A stretch of 7,539 nucleotides of DNA, taken from assembly GCA_035527515.1 (NCBI GenBank), contig DATLAJ010000075.1, forward strand, positions 1 to 7,539, read 5' to 3'. The notes under the pieces were generated by a model, which was not told where the DNA came from, searched no databases, and was given only the letters and a program-made list of their open reading frames with translations. Position 1 is the first letter of the stretch; each line of letters opens with the position of its first letter. Both the position numbers and the translations under genes were made by a program. This stretch comes from a bacterium (GTDB lineage Bacteria > B130-G9). Below are positions 1-6,450 of this stretch, piece after piece.

Positions 1-1406
1 CCCTCACCGTTTACATCTTCATGGTGGTGCCGAACAAGCTTCACGAACCCTCCCGTTCCGTGAACCGGCTGAAGGAGGCGCTCGCTGATCTTGGGGTGCT
101 CCTTGATGTTGCGCATCTCGTCACTGTCTAGCTCTGTGGGCTTGCGCAATATCTTGTCGTCGATCGCCGTAACGCCGACGTCATGCCAGAGGCAAAGCAT
201 CCTCAGGTCATCTAGTTCCGGGTCAGAAAGGCCGATTGTGCGCCCAAGAATGGCTCCAATCTGCGCAATACTCTCGGTCCGCTCCGGCTCGTAGCATGAA
301 CGCTCGTCCGCGTCCTTCCGCATCTGCTCCAAGAGCTTCTTATACTTCTCGAGAAACTCCACGCGGGAAAGAGATGAAGTAGTGTCAGAATCTGTTAAAC
401 TTATCATCCTCGTCCCATTGGCATATTCCTCAACAACAGGCGAGATAATCGAGGCGAGCTTCTCCGTCGCACCCTGCACGTCCGATACGGCGTCCTCGAT
501 GTCGGAAAGCCTCGATTCGAAATCCTTTAGGTCATTCTGGGCGATCTGGCGCCTCAGCATCCCCACGCTCGAAAGGACAACCGAGAGCGGGTTGTTGATC
601 TGGTGGTTGACGGTTATTGCCGTCTCGACGATCGTCTGAACCTTCTGTGCTATTGCCAGCTTTGCATAAAGATGACTGTAAACAAGCGCTGCTGCGATTT
701 GGCTGGCGAGTATCCCAAGAACACGTCCCGCACTGGCCGGAGCGCGGCTCCCAGCAGACCCAATCAGGGCAGCAACACCAATTGATTTACCAGAGGTCAG
801 CAGCGGGAAACAGACGATTTGCCCAAGGTCTCCGGCCTCCCCATCTTTCCCACCGGCAGAAAGCACTGGCTCGCACGTTCTCACAGCCTGAGCAGCAAGA
901 TACTGGATCGTGGCGTCGATTTCCGGCGCGTCCTCCGAGAAGAAAGTTGCTGCCCTTTCGTTTCCTCTTTTCATAGCGCGAAGAACGGGCATACCTGTCC
1001 GCTCATCAACAAGAAAGAGATAGCATCTCTCGGCGCCCGTTTCCTCTACAAGCACCTCCGTGGCGACCCTGGAGGTCTCGCCTATGTCCAACGTCGAACT
1101 CAGAGCATCTGAGACCTTACGCATCGATGATAGCTCCTCGATCTTCTCCGAATAAAGCCTGTTCGCCCCAGCAAGCGCCTCGACCAGGCCGATCATCTTG
1201 ATGGAATGGTCGCGCAGCAGCGCAGACATATCTGAAAGCACAGACTTGAGCCGGCGCCCCAACTGAGTGCCGCACTCAGGAAGCGTCTCATCAAACGCTC
1301 TGCGCTGCAAAATGCGCTCGAGTGCATCCACAAGCCCGAAAATGTCGCTCTCGAGGCTAGCATTCTCGTCAGAAAAAATGCTGTGGACTTTACTTTCTTT
1401 ATTCAT
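1..1406 (-). CDS. GAF - orphan histidine-kinase dimerisation segment - HD-GYP protein (C-terminus beyond window)
   Basis: The frame is open without a break from the ATG at 1406 to the left edge: 468 whole codons plus two bases. An in-frame TGA at 1419-1421, with no other start between, makes this ATG the first possible one; it has no clear Shine-Dalgarno. Residues 1-105 are helical and charged, and 106-245 look like a GAF sensor domain (SSTLDIGE, 103-110; IVCFPLLTSGKSIGVAAL, 197-214). Residues 250-335 resemble a histidine-kinase DHp hairpin: the H-box is NHQINNPLSVVL (267-278, His268), and a second helix ends near EYANGTRMI (327-335). No ATPase domain follows. From about 370 an HD-GYP domain begins: HDVG (408-411), DDKILRKP (416-423), IKEHP (434-438) and HHEDVNGEG (461-469). 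The window ends right where the Tyr-Pro of GYP should come. Family role: cyclic di-GMP hydrolysis. Several signature residues differ (Glu373 for the first His, Val412 for Lys, Asn466 for Asp), so activity is uncertain. Probably the sixth gene of the operon, 47 bases after the HDOD gene. Confidence 0.88.
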   Translation of the reverse strand, partial: MNKESKVHSIFSDENASLESDIFGLVDALERILQRRAFDETLPECGTQLGRRLKSVLSDMSALLRDHSIKMIGLVEALAGANRLYSEKIEELSSMRKVSDALSSTLDIGETSRVATEVLVEETGAERCYLFLVDERTGMPVLRAMKRGNERAATFFSEDAPEIDATIQYLAAQAVRTCEPVLSAGGKDGEAGDLGQIVCFPLLTSGKSIGVAALIGSAGSRAPASAGRVLGILASQIAAALVYSHLYAKLAIAQKVQTIVETAITVNHQINNPLSVVLSSVGMLRRQIAQNDLKDFESRLSDIEDAVSDVQGATEKLASIISPVVEEYANGTRMISLTDSDTTSSLSRVEFLEKYKKLLEQMRKDADERSCYEPERTESIAQIGAILGRTIGLSDPELDDLRMLCLWHDVGVTAIDDKILRKPTELDSDEMRNIKEHPKISERLLQPVHGTGGFVKLVRHHHEDVNGE

Positions 1407-1453
1407 GGCCGCATTATGTCACAAATCTGTTCTTCCTCGAGTACAGCTCCACC

Positions 1454-2326
1454 CTACCAAATAGTCTTAAAAAACTCTTGCATGTACGGCTCCTTTTCCG
1501 TGAGGCGCTTCTGAATCTCCGCGAGCTGTTCGGGGCTGATGCGCAGCTCGGCAAGCTCATCAGAACTCACTTCGGGAGTTATTACCTCTCCAGTCCAACC
1601 TAGTTGACGGCGTTTGCATATCTTGTCCGCTAGGTAGATTGCCCCAGTGATGCCGCCCTTCTCAAGCGCCGCCTCATCGTGATGAAGAGCGATGCAGTCG
1701 TGTAGCTCGTCCGGCAAGCTCCAGTAGTCCGCCAGAAACGCACCAGCCTCTTGGTGGTCAAGGCCAAATGTCTCCTTCTCGGCCTCAAGCAACGAGAGCT
1801 CACCATTCTTGATGCTCTCGATTATCGCAGCCGACTCCGCCGGAAACAGCCTGAGGAGAGCAAGCCTCCCAATGTCGTGGATGATGCCGGCCGTGAAAGC
1901 AACGTCTGGGACAGTCATCTGCGCAGCTGTCGCGATCTGGTTCGCACAAAAGCCGACAGCCAAGAAATGTGTCCAAAGGCCTGCTTTGTTCATGCCTCTT
2001 AAGTCGCTATAATCGTGAAAAGTATTGAATATCGAGACCCCTAGCGCGAGCGCCTTGACCGTTTCAACCCCGAGAAGAACCATCGCATGCTCAACGCTCT
2101 TGACCTCTTTCTGAAAACCGTAGTAAGGCGAATTGGCCAGCTTTAGCATCTTGCTGGACAGGGCGGGGTCCTCCAAGACGGTCTTCGAGATTCTTGCCAT
2201 TGAAAGCTTCGGGTTTGAGAGGGCGTCCAGCATTTTATATAACGCTGCCGGCGGCGTCGGGAGTTCCGATATGCGCTTCAGCACTAGCTTGATTTCGTTT
2301 ACGTGATGGCTCGCAGAGGTCATCAT
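1454..2326 (-). CDS. HDOD domain signalling protein
   Basis: Protein of 290 residues made almost wholly of one HDOD domain (about 14-245), a relative of HD phosphohydrolases found in bacterial signalling. The N-terminal signature is clear: LPTPPAAL (22-29), then ISKTVLEDPALSSKMLKLANS (46-66), YYG (68-70) and the AMVLLG segment (81-86). The HD part keeps His150-Asp151-Ile-Gly-Arg154, His191 and His215-His216, so metal binding is plausible although most HDOD proteins have no shown enzyme activity. A charged C-terminal segment (about 250-290) ends the protein. The gene begins with two ATGs in a row (2326 and 2323). The first overlaps the preceding kinase stop as ATGA, while the GAGG at 2332-2335 is better spaced (8 bases) for the second. 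HDOD proteins often act as non-catalytic partners of kinases and c-di-GMP enzymes, which suits the neighbours, but the target here is unknown. A 47-base gap with no terminator-like hairpin separates it from the next gene, which probably shares the transcript. Confidence 0.95.
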   Translation of the reverse strand: MMTSASHHVNEIKLVLKRISELPTPPAALYKMLDALSNPKLSMARISKTVLEDPALSSKMLKLANSPYYGFQKEVKSVEHAMVLLGVETVKALALGVSIFNTFHDYSDLRGMNKAGLWTHFLAVGFCANQIATAAQMTVPDVAFTAGIIHDIGRLALLRLFPAESAAIIESIKNGELSLLEAEKETFGLDHQEAGAFLADYWSLPDELHDCIALHHDEAALEKGGITGAIYLADKICKRRQLGWTGEVITPEVSSDELAELRISPEQLAEIQKRLTEKEPYMQEFFKTIW

Positions 2327-3840
2327 GCCAACCTCGGTGCTCTGTCTTGAGGAGAACGGTCTGAGCCATTGTGCATCGGCAGCCGGACGACTACCTCCGT
2401 TCCGCCCTTTTCAGTGCTGCTCAGAGCGATATCACCGTTGTGTTCCTTGACAATCCCATACGCCACGCTCAAGCCGAGACCGGCCCCATTCCCGAATTCG
2501 CCAGTCCTAAAAAATGGCTTGAACACTCTGTCAAGATTGAACTCGGAAATGCCCACACCATTGTCGCAAACGGAAAACATAAGCGAGCTACCCTCTCTTG
2601 CAGTCCTAACCAAGATCCGCTTGTCATCCAAGTGTTGGACCGCTTGATAGGCGTTCTTCAAAAGATTGACAAATACCTGCTGAACCTGAACACTATCGGC
2701 GAAGACGTCTGGCAGGTCCTCAGCAAACTGCAAATCCACCTTGACCTTGTTTTTCTTCAGCTGAAACTCCATCAGGGAAAGGGCATCATGAAGAACCTTA
2801 TTCAAATCAAAATAACTCCTCAAAGCCTTTCTATGCCTCGAAAATCCCAACAACGCCTCAATTATCCCTTTAGCCTTCAGTGCTGAGTCCTCAATCACCC
2901 GAAGACGCTGCCTTGTCTTCTCATCCTTCACACTGCGCTGCATCAACTCGGCATAGCCAAGTATCGGCCCCAACTTGTTGTTGAGCTCGTGCCCCACACT
3001 GCCCACTAACTCGCCAATAGCCGCAAGTTTCTCTCTCTCAATAAGCTGACGCTGCATGTCAAGCAGCTGTGTCATGTCTCGCATTATGAGGACCGCGCGG
3101 GCATCTGCGTTTACCTCGATCCAAGATATGCAGACAGAGACATCTAGTGTCCTCTCAGCCGGGCCGAGCATCTTTAGGTCAATCCTATTTGCTTTTGCGC
3201 GATCCGAATCGAGCGCCTGCTTCAGGTGCCCCCTGTCCTCCTCACTCTTGGCAAGAACATAGATGCTGCTCGAGAAAAGGCTAGTGCCTTTCTTGTCAAA
3301 CATCTCCTGTCCAGCCTGATTGATGGAGACTACATTCCCAGACGAGTCCAGAACTAGGATCGCCTCGCCGGCGTTTTCGATGATCTTCTCCAGATAGTCC
3401 TTTGTCTGACGCACCTGTTCCTCAAGCTCCATCTTCTCGAGGCGCACCCGATGTTCCAGGAGCGTTCTTTTGACCATCAAGGGAAGCGCCTCCAAGAACT
3501 GCATGTCCGGGGTCTTCACCAAATAGTCATAGGCGCCTTGCTTCATCGCCTCGACTGCGACGTTCTCGTCCCCGTGCCCAGTCACCATGAGAACAGGTAT
3601 ATCAGGGTTTAGCTCGTGAACTTGCTCCATCAATGTGAGCCCGTCCATTCCCGGAAGCGTGTAGTCCAGCACGATCAGGTCCAACTCGGATTTCGCAACC
3701 GCCTCGAGGCATTCATCCGGATCGTGCGCCTGAAGGACAGTGCAGCTATCGAAAGAACTCAGAATCGCATCTTTCTGAAGGTCGTTGTGGTCTATGTCAT
3801 CGTCAACTATGAGGATCCTTTCCTCTGACTCACCACTCAT
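2323..3840 (-). CDS. Receiver-PAS-histidine kinase (N-terminal REC, NtrB-like kinase core)
   Basis: Predicted cytoplasmic kinase of 505 residues. The receiver comes first (7-125): acidic residues DDD (13-15), phospho-acceptor Asp59 in VLDYTLPGMDG (57-67), Thr87 in VTGHG, and Lys109. The usual Lys-Pro is Lys-Thr-Pro here (109-111). A coiled linker (125-150) leads to a PAS domain (about 150-262), then HisKA and HATPase_c. The H-box is GHELNNKLGPILGYAELM (283-300) with His284; Lys289 stands where many family members have Pro. ATPase motifs are NLLKNAYQA (392-400), DNGVG (426-430), FKPFF (440-444) and GAGLGLS (452-458), all complete. The C-terminus ends in a short polar tail. Having the receiver before the kinase, rather than after it as in classic hybrid kinases, suggests that phosphorylation of Asp59 by another kinase tunes this kinase's activity (inference). 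The ATG overlaps the stop of the upstream regulator by 4 bases and has a good ribosome-binding site inside that gene. The TGA overlaps the HDOD start in the same way. Confidence 0.95.
   Translation of the reverse strand: MSGESEERILIVDDDIDHNDLQKDAILSSFDSCTVLQAHDPDECLEAVAKSELDLIVLDYTLPGMDGLTLMEQVHELNPDIPVLMVTGHGDENVAVEAMKQGAYDYLVKTPDMQFLEALPLMVKRTLLEHRVRLEKMELEEQVRQTKDYLEKIIENAGEAILVLDSSGNVVSINQAGQEMFDKKGTSLFSSSIYVLAKSEEDRGHLKQALDSDRAKANRIDLKMLGPAERTLDVSVCISWIEVNADARAVLIMRDMTQLLDMQRQLIEREKLAAIGELVGSVGHELNNKLGPILGYAELMQRSVKDEKTRQRLRVIEDSALKAKGIIEALLGFSRHRKALRSYFDLNKVLHDALSLMEFQLKKNKVKVDLQFAEDLPDVFADSVQVQQVFVNLLKNAYQAVQHLDDKRILVRTAREGSSLMFSVCDNGVGISEFNLDRVFKPFFRTGEFGNGAGLGLSVAYGIVKEHNGDIALSSTEKGGTEVVVRLPMHNGSDRSPQDRAPRLA
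2332..2335 (-). promoter_or_regulatory. Ribosome-binding site of the HDOD gene
   Basis: GAGG lies 5 bases before the ATG at 2326 and 8 bases before the second ATG at 2323. The spacing favours the second ATG, so the protein may be 289 rather than 290 residues. It lies within the 3' end of the upstream kinase gene. Confidence 0.5.
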
Positions 3841-4337
3841 TGCCCAATCCCCTTTTGCATTGGCAACTCGCTAACCATTGACCAGTATTTACCCAGACCC
3901 GTTATCCGGGTCAAGAACTCGCCGAAATCTGCCGGCTTGATCACGTAGTCGTTGGCTCCCAGGTCCGCGGTCTTCTTGACGGTCTCCACGCTCGGCGATG
4001 TGGTCAGAATAATTATCGGAATGGTGGAAAATCGTTTCTCCGCTCGAATAAGTCTTAGTACCTCGAGCCCGTTCTTGCCCGGCAGATTGATGTCCAAAAG
4101 GATAAGCGCGGGCCTTGGTGAAAGCGACTTTTCCCGGAAAACACCCCTTCTGAACACGTAGTCCAGAGCCGTATTGCCGTTCTCTATTAGAACAACCTTC
4201 CTGATATTGCCGACCTCCTTGAGCGCGTCGATAACAAGCTCCGCATGGTCACGCTCATCCTCAATCATCAGGATCAGGTCGATCAGCCGTGCCCCCGTGT
4301 TCTCGCCAGAACTCAGCTCTATTGTTCTTGTAGGCAT
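3837..4337 (-). CDS. Single-domain response regulator, Rcp1-like
   Basis: A stand-alone receiver of 166 residues with no output domain. After a 20-residue N-terminal tail, the acidic pocket is IEDERD (25-30), the phospho-acceptor is Asp82 in LLDINLPGKNG (80-90), the Thr switch is in LTTS (111-114), and Lys134-Pro135 closes the site. All catalytic residues are present. The long insert around FRRG (62-65) before the aspartate, the LTTS motif, the GAND-Y-IKP stretch and the final KYW (150-152) match the Rcp1 family, the regulators of cyanobacterial and bacterial phytochrome kinases. It sits 18 bases after a kinase with the matching phytochrome-type H-box, so that kinase is the probable partner (inference). 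Rcp1-like proteins lack DNA-binding domains and either act by protein contact or hand phosphate to another component. Its stop overlaps the start of the next gene (ATGA, 3837-3840), suggesting translational coupling. No strong ribosome-binding site is visible upstream (GGGA is about 17 bases away). Confidence 0.94.
   Translation of the reverse strand: MPTRTIELSSGENTGARLIDLILMIEDERDHAELVIDALKEVGNIRKVVLIENGNTALDYVFRRGVFREKSLSPRPALILLDINLPGKNGLEVLRLIRAEKRFSTIPIIILTTSPSVETVKKTADLGANDYVIKPADFGEFLTRITGLGKYWSMVSELPMQKGIGQ
3848..3854 (-). promoter_or_regulatory. Ribosome-binding site of the receiver-PAS-kinase gene
   Basis: AAGGGGA lies 7 bases before the ATG at 3840, inside the last codons of the upstream regulator gene. 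It is the strongest Shine-Dalgarno-like match in the window. It supports that start and independent ribosome loading at a gene pair that also overlaps by ATGA. Confidence 0.6.
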
Positions 4338-4355
4338 TTCTATCTACTACATCCC

Positions 4356-6416
4356 TTATTTTGGAAGCTCGAAACAGAACTTAGTCCCGCCGTCAAGATT
4401 GGACTCCGCCCAGATCCTGCCGTCATGTCGCTCTATAATCCGCTGTGCAATGGTTAGACCAATCCCGATGCCGTCAGTTGCCCTGTGTCTAAGTCGCTTG
4501 AATGGACGGAAGACTTCGGGAACCTCGGACTCAGATATGCCAATCCCATTGTCGTTTACATATATGCAGACGGCATCGGAGGCTTTGTTGTCTTCACAAC
4601 CTATCTCGACAACCGGCCGCCTGTTCTCCGATCTGTATCTCAACGCATTGCTGATCAGATTGGACAGGACTTGCGCGATCTGGATCCCATCACATAAGAC
4701 AACAGGAAGCACAGAAGGTCTCCTGATTTCAGCGTTCAGCTCCGCCACCTGCTCCGAATAATCCCCAAGCACGTCATCTAATATGCTAGAGAGGTCACAG
4801 GGGTCTTTTTGGAGCGTTTTGGTGGTCGCCCTGGAAAGGTCCAGCAAGCTCTTCAGCAACAGAGACATACGCGACACATTGGCGTTCAGTCGCGACAAGT
4901 AGTGAAGCCCGTCTTCCCCAAGCACATCCTTGTACTCCCGCGTCAGCTTGCTCCCAAACCCTTGAATGGACACTAGCGGAGCCTGAAGATCGTGTGAGGC
5001 AACGTAAACAAACTCCTCCAATTCAGCGTTTTTCGCCTCCAGCTTGCGGTTCTTTTCCATGATTTGCTGGCGAAGTTTTATGTCCTCGCTTATGTCCCTT
5101 GCAGCACCGATTGTCCCCATAACATCGCCGTTCTCATCTCGAAGCATCCCGGCGGAGATCATGATCGGCACTCGCCCACCATCCTTCTTCGAGAACTCAA
5201 GTATCCTGCTGGTTATCGTCTCAGTCGGGCTGTTCAACAGGTCATTCATTATCTTACGGGCCCTTGCCCGCCCTTCCTCGGGATCGTCGGAGTAAAACTC
5301 CGAAAGACGCCTCCCCACTATCTCCCGAGGCTGGTAGCCAAACATGCGCTCCGCGCCGTCGCTGTAGAAGGTTATGACGCCGTGTGCATCAGTTGCCATG
5401 ATCGCTTCGGGGGTGCTGTCTATCAGGTGCCTCAGGCTGTCTTTTGTCTCCACCAGCTCCTGTTTGAGGGTAGCTTCCTCTATGGCTCTAGCGGCTTGGG
5501 TTGCGAAAAGCTCCAGCGGCCTGAGCGCATCCCCAGTTGGCACTCTTCCATCTTTGGGGTCATCGACCGAGATCACTCCGATCAGCTTGTGACCACTCCC
5601 GCGCAATGGTATTAGCAGGCTGTCGTTAGGATGCCAGTCCTTCATTTCGTTGACAGGAATCTTGCTCTGAACACCGTAGATGCGTATCGTGTCGGTCTGA
5701 CCGTGAGGAATGTAATAAGAGCAGTGGCCAATCCTGAAGCGCTCGCAGAACACCTCCTTGTTGATCCTTGGAGACCACCTCTTCGACCTAAGAAAACTCT
5801 CCTCCTCCTTAGAGACCCCTGAACACGCGATCTCACGCTTGCCCTGCTTGTCAGAGAATCTTGAAACCACGACTCGACGGAAGTTAGAGTGCTCACGAAT
5901 CGCCTCAGCAACTTTCTTCAAGACGTGGTGCAGATCAGTCTCGCCAACGATCTCGTCCCCGATCGCCGTGAAGTCCTCAAGCTGCCTAAGCTGTTTCTCT
6001 ATCGTCTCCTTCGCTGATTCCACCTCCATTGCAAGCTTCTCCGCGGGAGAGGCGAAGTGCAGAAGGCAAACTGCCCCCTGCAAATCCCCGTCCATCCCAA
6101 GGCGAGGAACAAGCACCGCATCGAAGAACAGTATCTCCTTCGTGTTCAGGCGCTCCAACGAAAGAAAGTTCAACTCAACCTTCTGCCTCCGCTCGCAAAG
6201 AAGGTGCCAGGCTTCCTCCCAGCTCATCTCCGCAGGCGCCGGAAACAACTCCCCTATTGACCGTTCCGAAACATCGATCGCACCGCTCCACAACTTCGAC
6301 TTCGCAAAGGAGTTGGCAAATAGCACTCGCCCAGCCTCGTCCAGAATCAGAATGCCATCGAAGACATCGTCCAAAAGCCCCTTCGTCAGGTGAAAGGCTA
6401 CGTCCGGCTGAACCAT
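4356..6416 (-). CDS. PAS-GAF-PAS sensor histidine kinase, phytochrome-type H-box
   Basis: Predicted soluble sensor kinase of 686 residues with no membrane segment visible. Order: PAS (about 10-125), helix (126-150), GAF (about 150-318, ending in a LIGVISVDDP strand at 278-287), second PAS (about 326-447, with GYQPREIVGR at 360-369), coiled coil (445-470), HisKA dimerisation domain and HATPase_c. The H-box is ASHDLQAPL (473-481) with His475 as phospho-acceptor. The ATPase shows the N-box NLISNALRY (586-594), G1 box DNGIG (622-626), F-box FRPFKRL (636-642) and G2 box GIGIGLTIA (649-657), so it looks active. ASHDLQ-type kinases are typical of bacteriophytochromes, but no PHY domain is present and the GAF shows no obvious bilin-binding motif, so the ligand is unknown. 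The open frame extends to 6572, which would overlap the cyclase gene by 122 bases. The ATG at 6416 is preferred because the first PAS begins right after it and the overlap disappears. No good ribosome-binding site is seen (AAAGG lies about 14 bases upstream). The regulator gene follows 18 bases downstream. Confidence 0.93.
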   Translation of the reverse strand: MVQPDVAFHLTKGLLDDVFDGILILDEAGRVLFANSFAKSKLWSGAIDVSERSIGELFPAPAEMSWEEAWHLLCERRQKVELNFLSLERLNTKEILFFDAVLVPRLGMDGDLQGAVCLLHFASPAEKLAMEVESAKETIEKQLRQLEDFTAIGDEIVGETDLHHVLKKVAEAIREHSNFRRVVVSRFSDKQGKREIACSGVSKEEESFLRSKRWSPRINKEVFCERFRIGHCSYYIPHGQTDTIRIYGVQSKIPVNEMKDWHPNDSLLIPLRGSGHKLIGVISVDDPKDGRVPTGDALRPLELFATQAARAIEEATLKQELVETKDSLRHLIDSTPEAIMATDAHGVITFYSDGAERMFGYQPREIVGRRLSEFYSDDPEEGRARARKIMNDLLNSPTETITSRILEFSKKDGGRVPIMISAGMLRDENGDVMGTIGAARDISEDIKLRQQIMEKNRKLEAKNAELEEFVYVASHDLQAPLVSIQGFGSKLTREYKDVLGEDGLHYLSRLNANVSRMSLLLKSLLDLSRATTKTLQKDPCDLSSILDDVLGDYSEQVAELNAEIRRPSVLPVVLCDGIQIAQVLSNLISNALRYRSENRRPVVEIGCEDNKASDAVCIYVNDNGIGISESEVPEVFRPFKRLRHRATDGIGIGLTIAQRIIERHDGRIWAESNLDGGTKFCFELPK

Positions 6417-6450
6417 TCTTTTCGTGAGACCTTTCAGTAATCCAGCTCGA

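Noticed and set aside
1-1406. Possible pseudogene or several small plus-strand genes in the left 1.4 kb
   Set aside because: Translating the minus strand by hand gives one unbroken frame with GAF, H-box and HD-GYP motifs in order, so there is no frameshift and the plus-strand frames are shadows.
1407-1453. Terminator or promoter between the HDOD and HD-GYP genes
   Set aside because: No hairpin with a T-run and no convincing -35/-10 pair in 47 bases; read-through is the simpler reading.
2371-2886. Plus-strand open frame of 171 codons
   Set aside because: Antisense to the conserved ATPase domain of the receiver-PAS-kinase; no motif of its own.
4174-4761. Plus-strand open frame of 195 codons
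   Set aside because: It runs antisense across the kinase end and regulator start, both with complete motifs; its protein has a shadow-type composition.
5064-5615. Plus-strand open frame of 183 codons
   Set aside because: Antisense to conserved PAS/GAF coding sequence, with no recognisable family motif.
5758-6393. Plus-strand open frame of 211 codons
   Set aside because: It lies fully opposite the PAS-GAF kinase gene, is Ser/Arg/Pro-rich, shows no domain pattern, and is explained by codon bias of the real gene.
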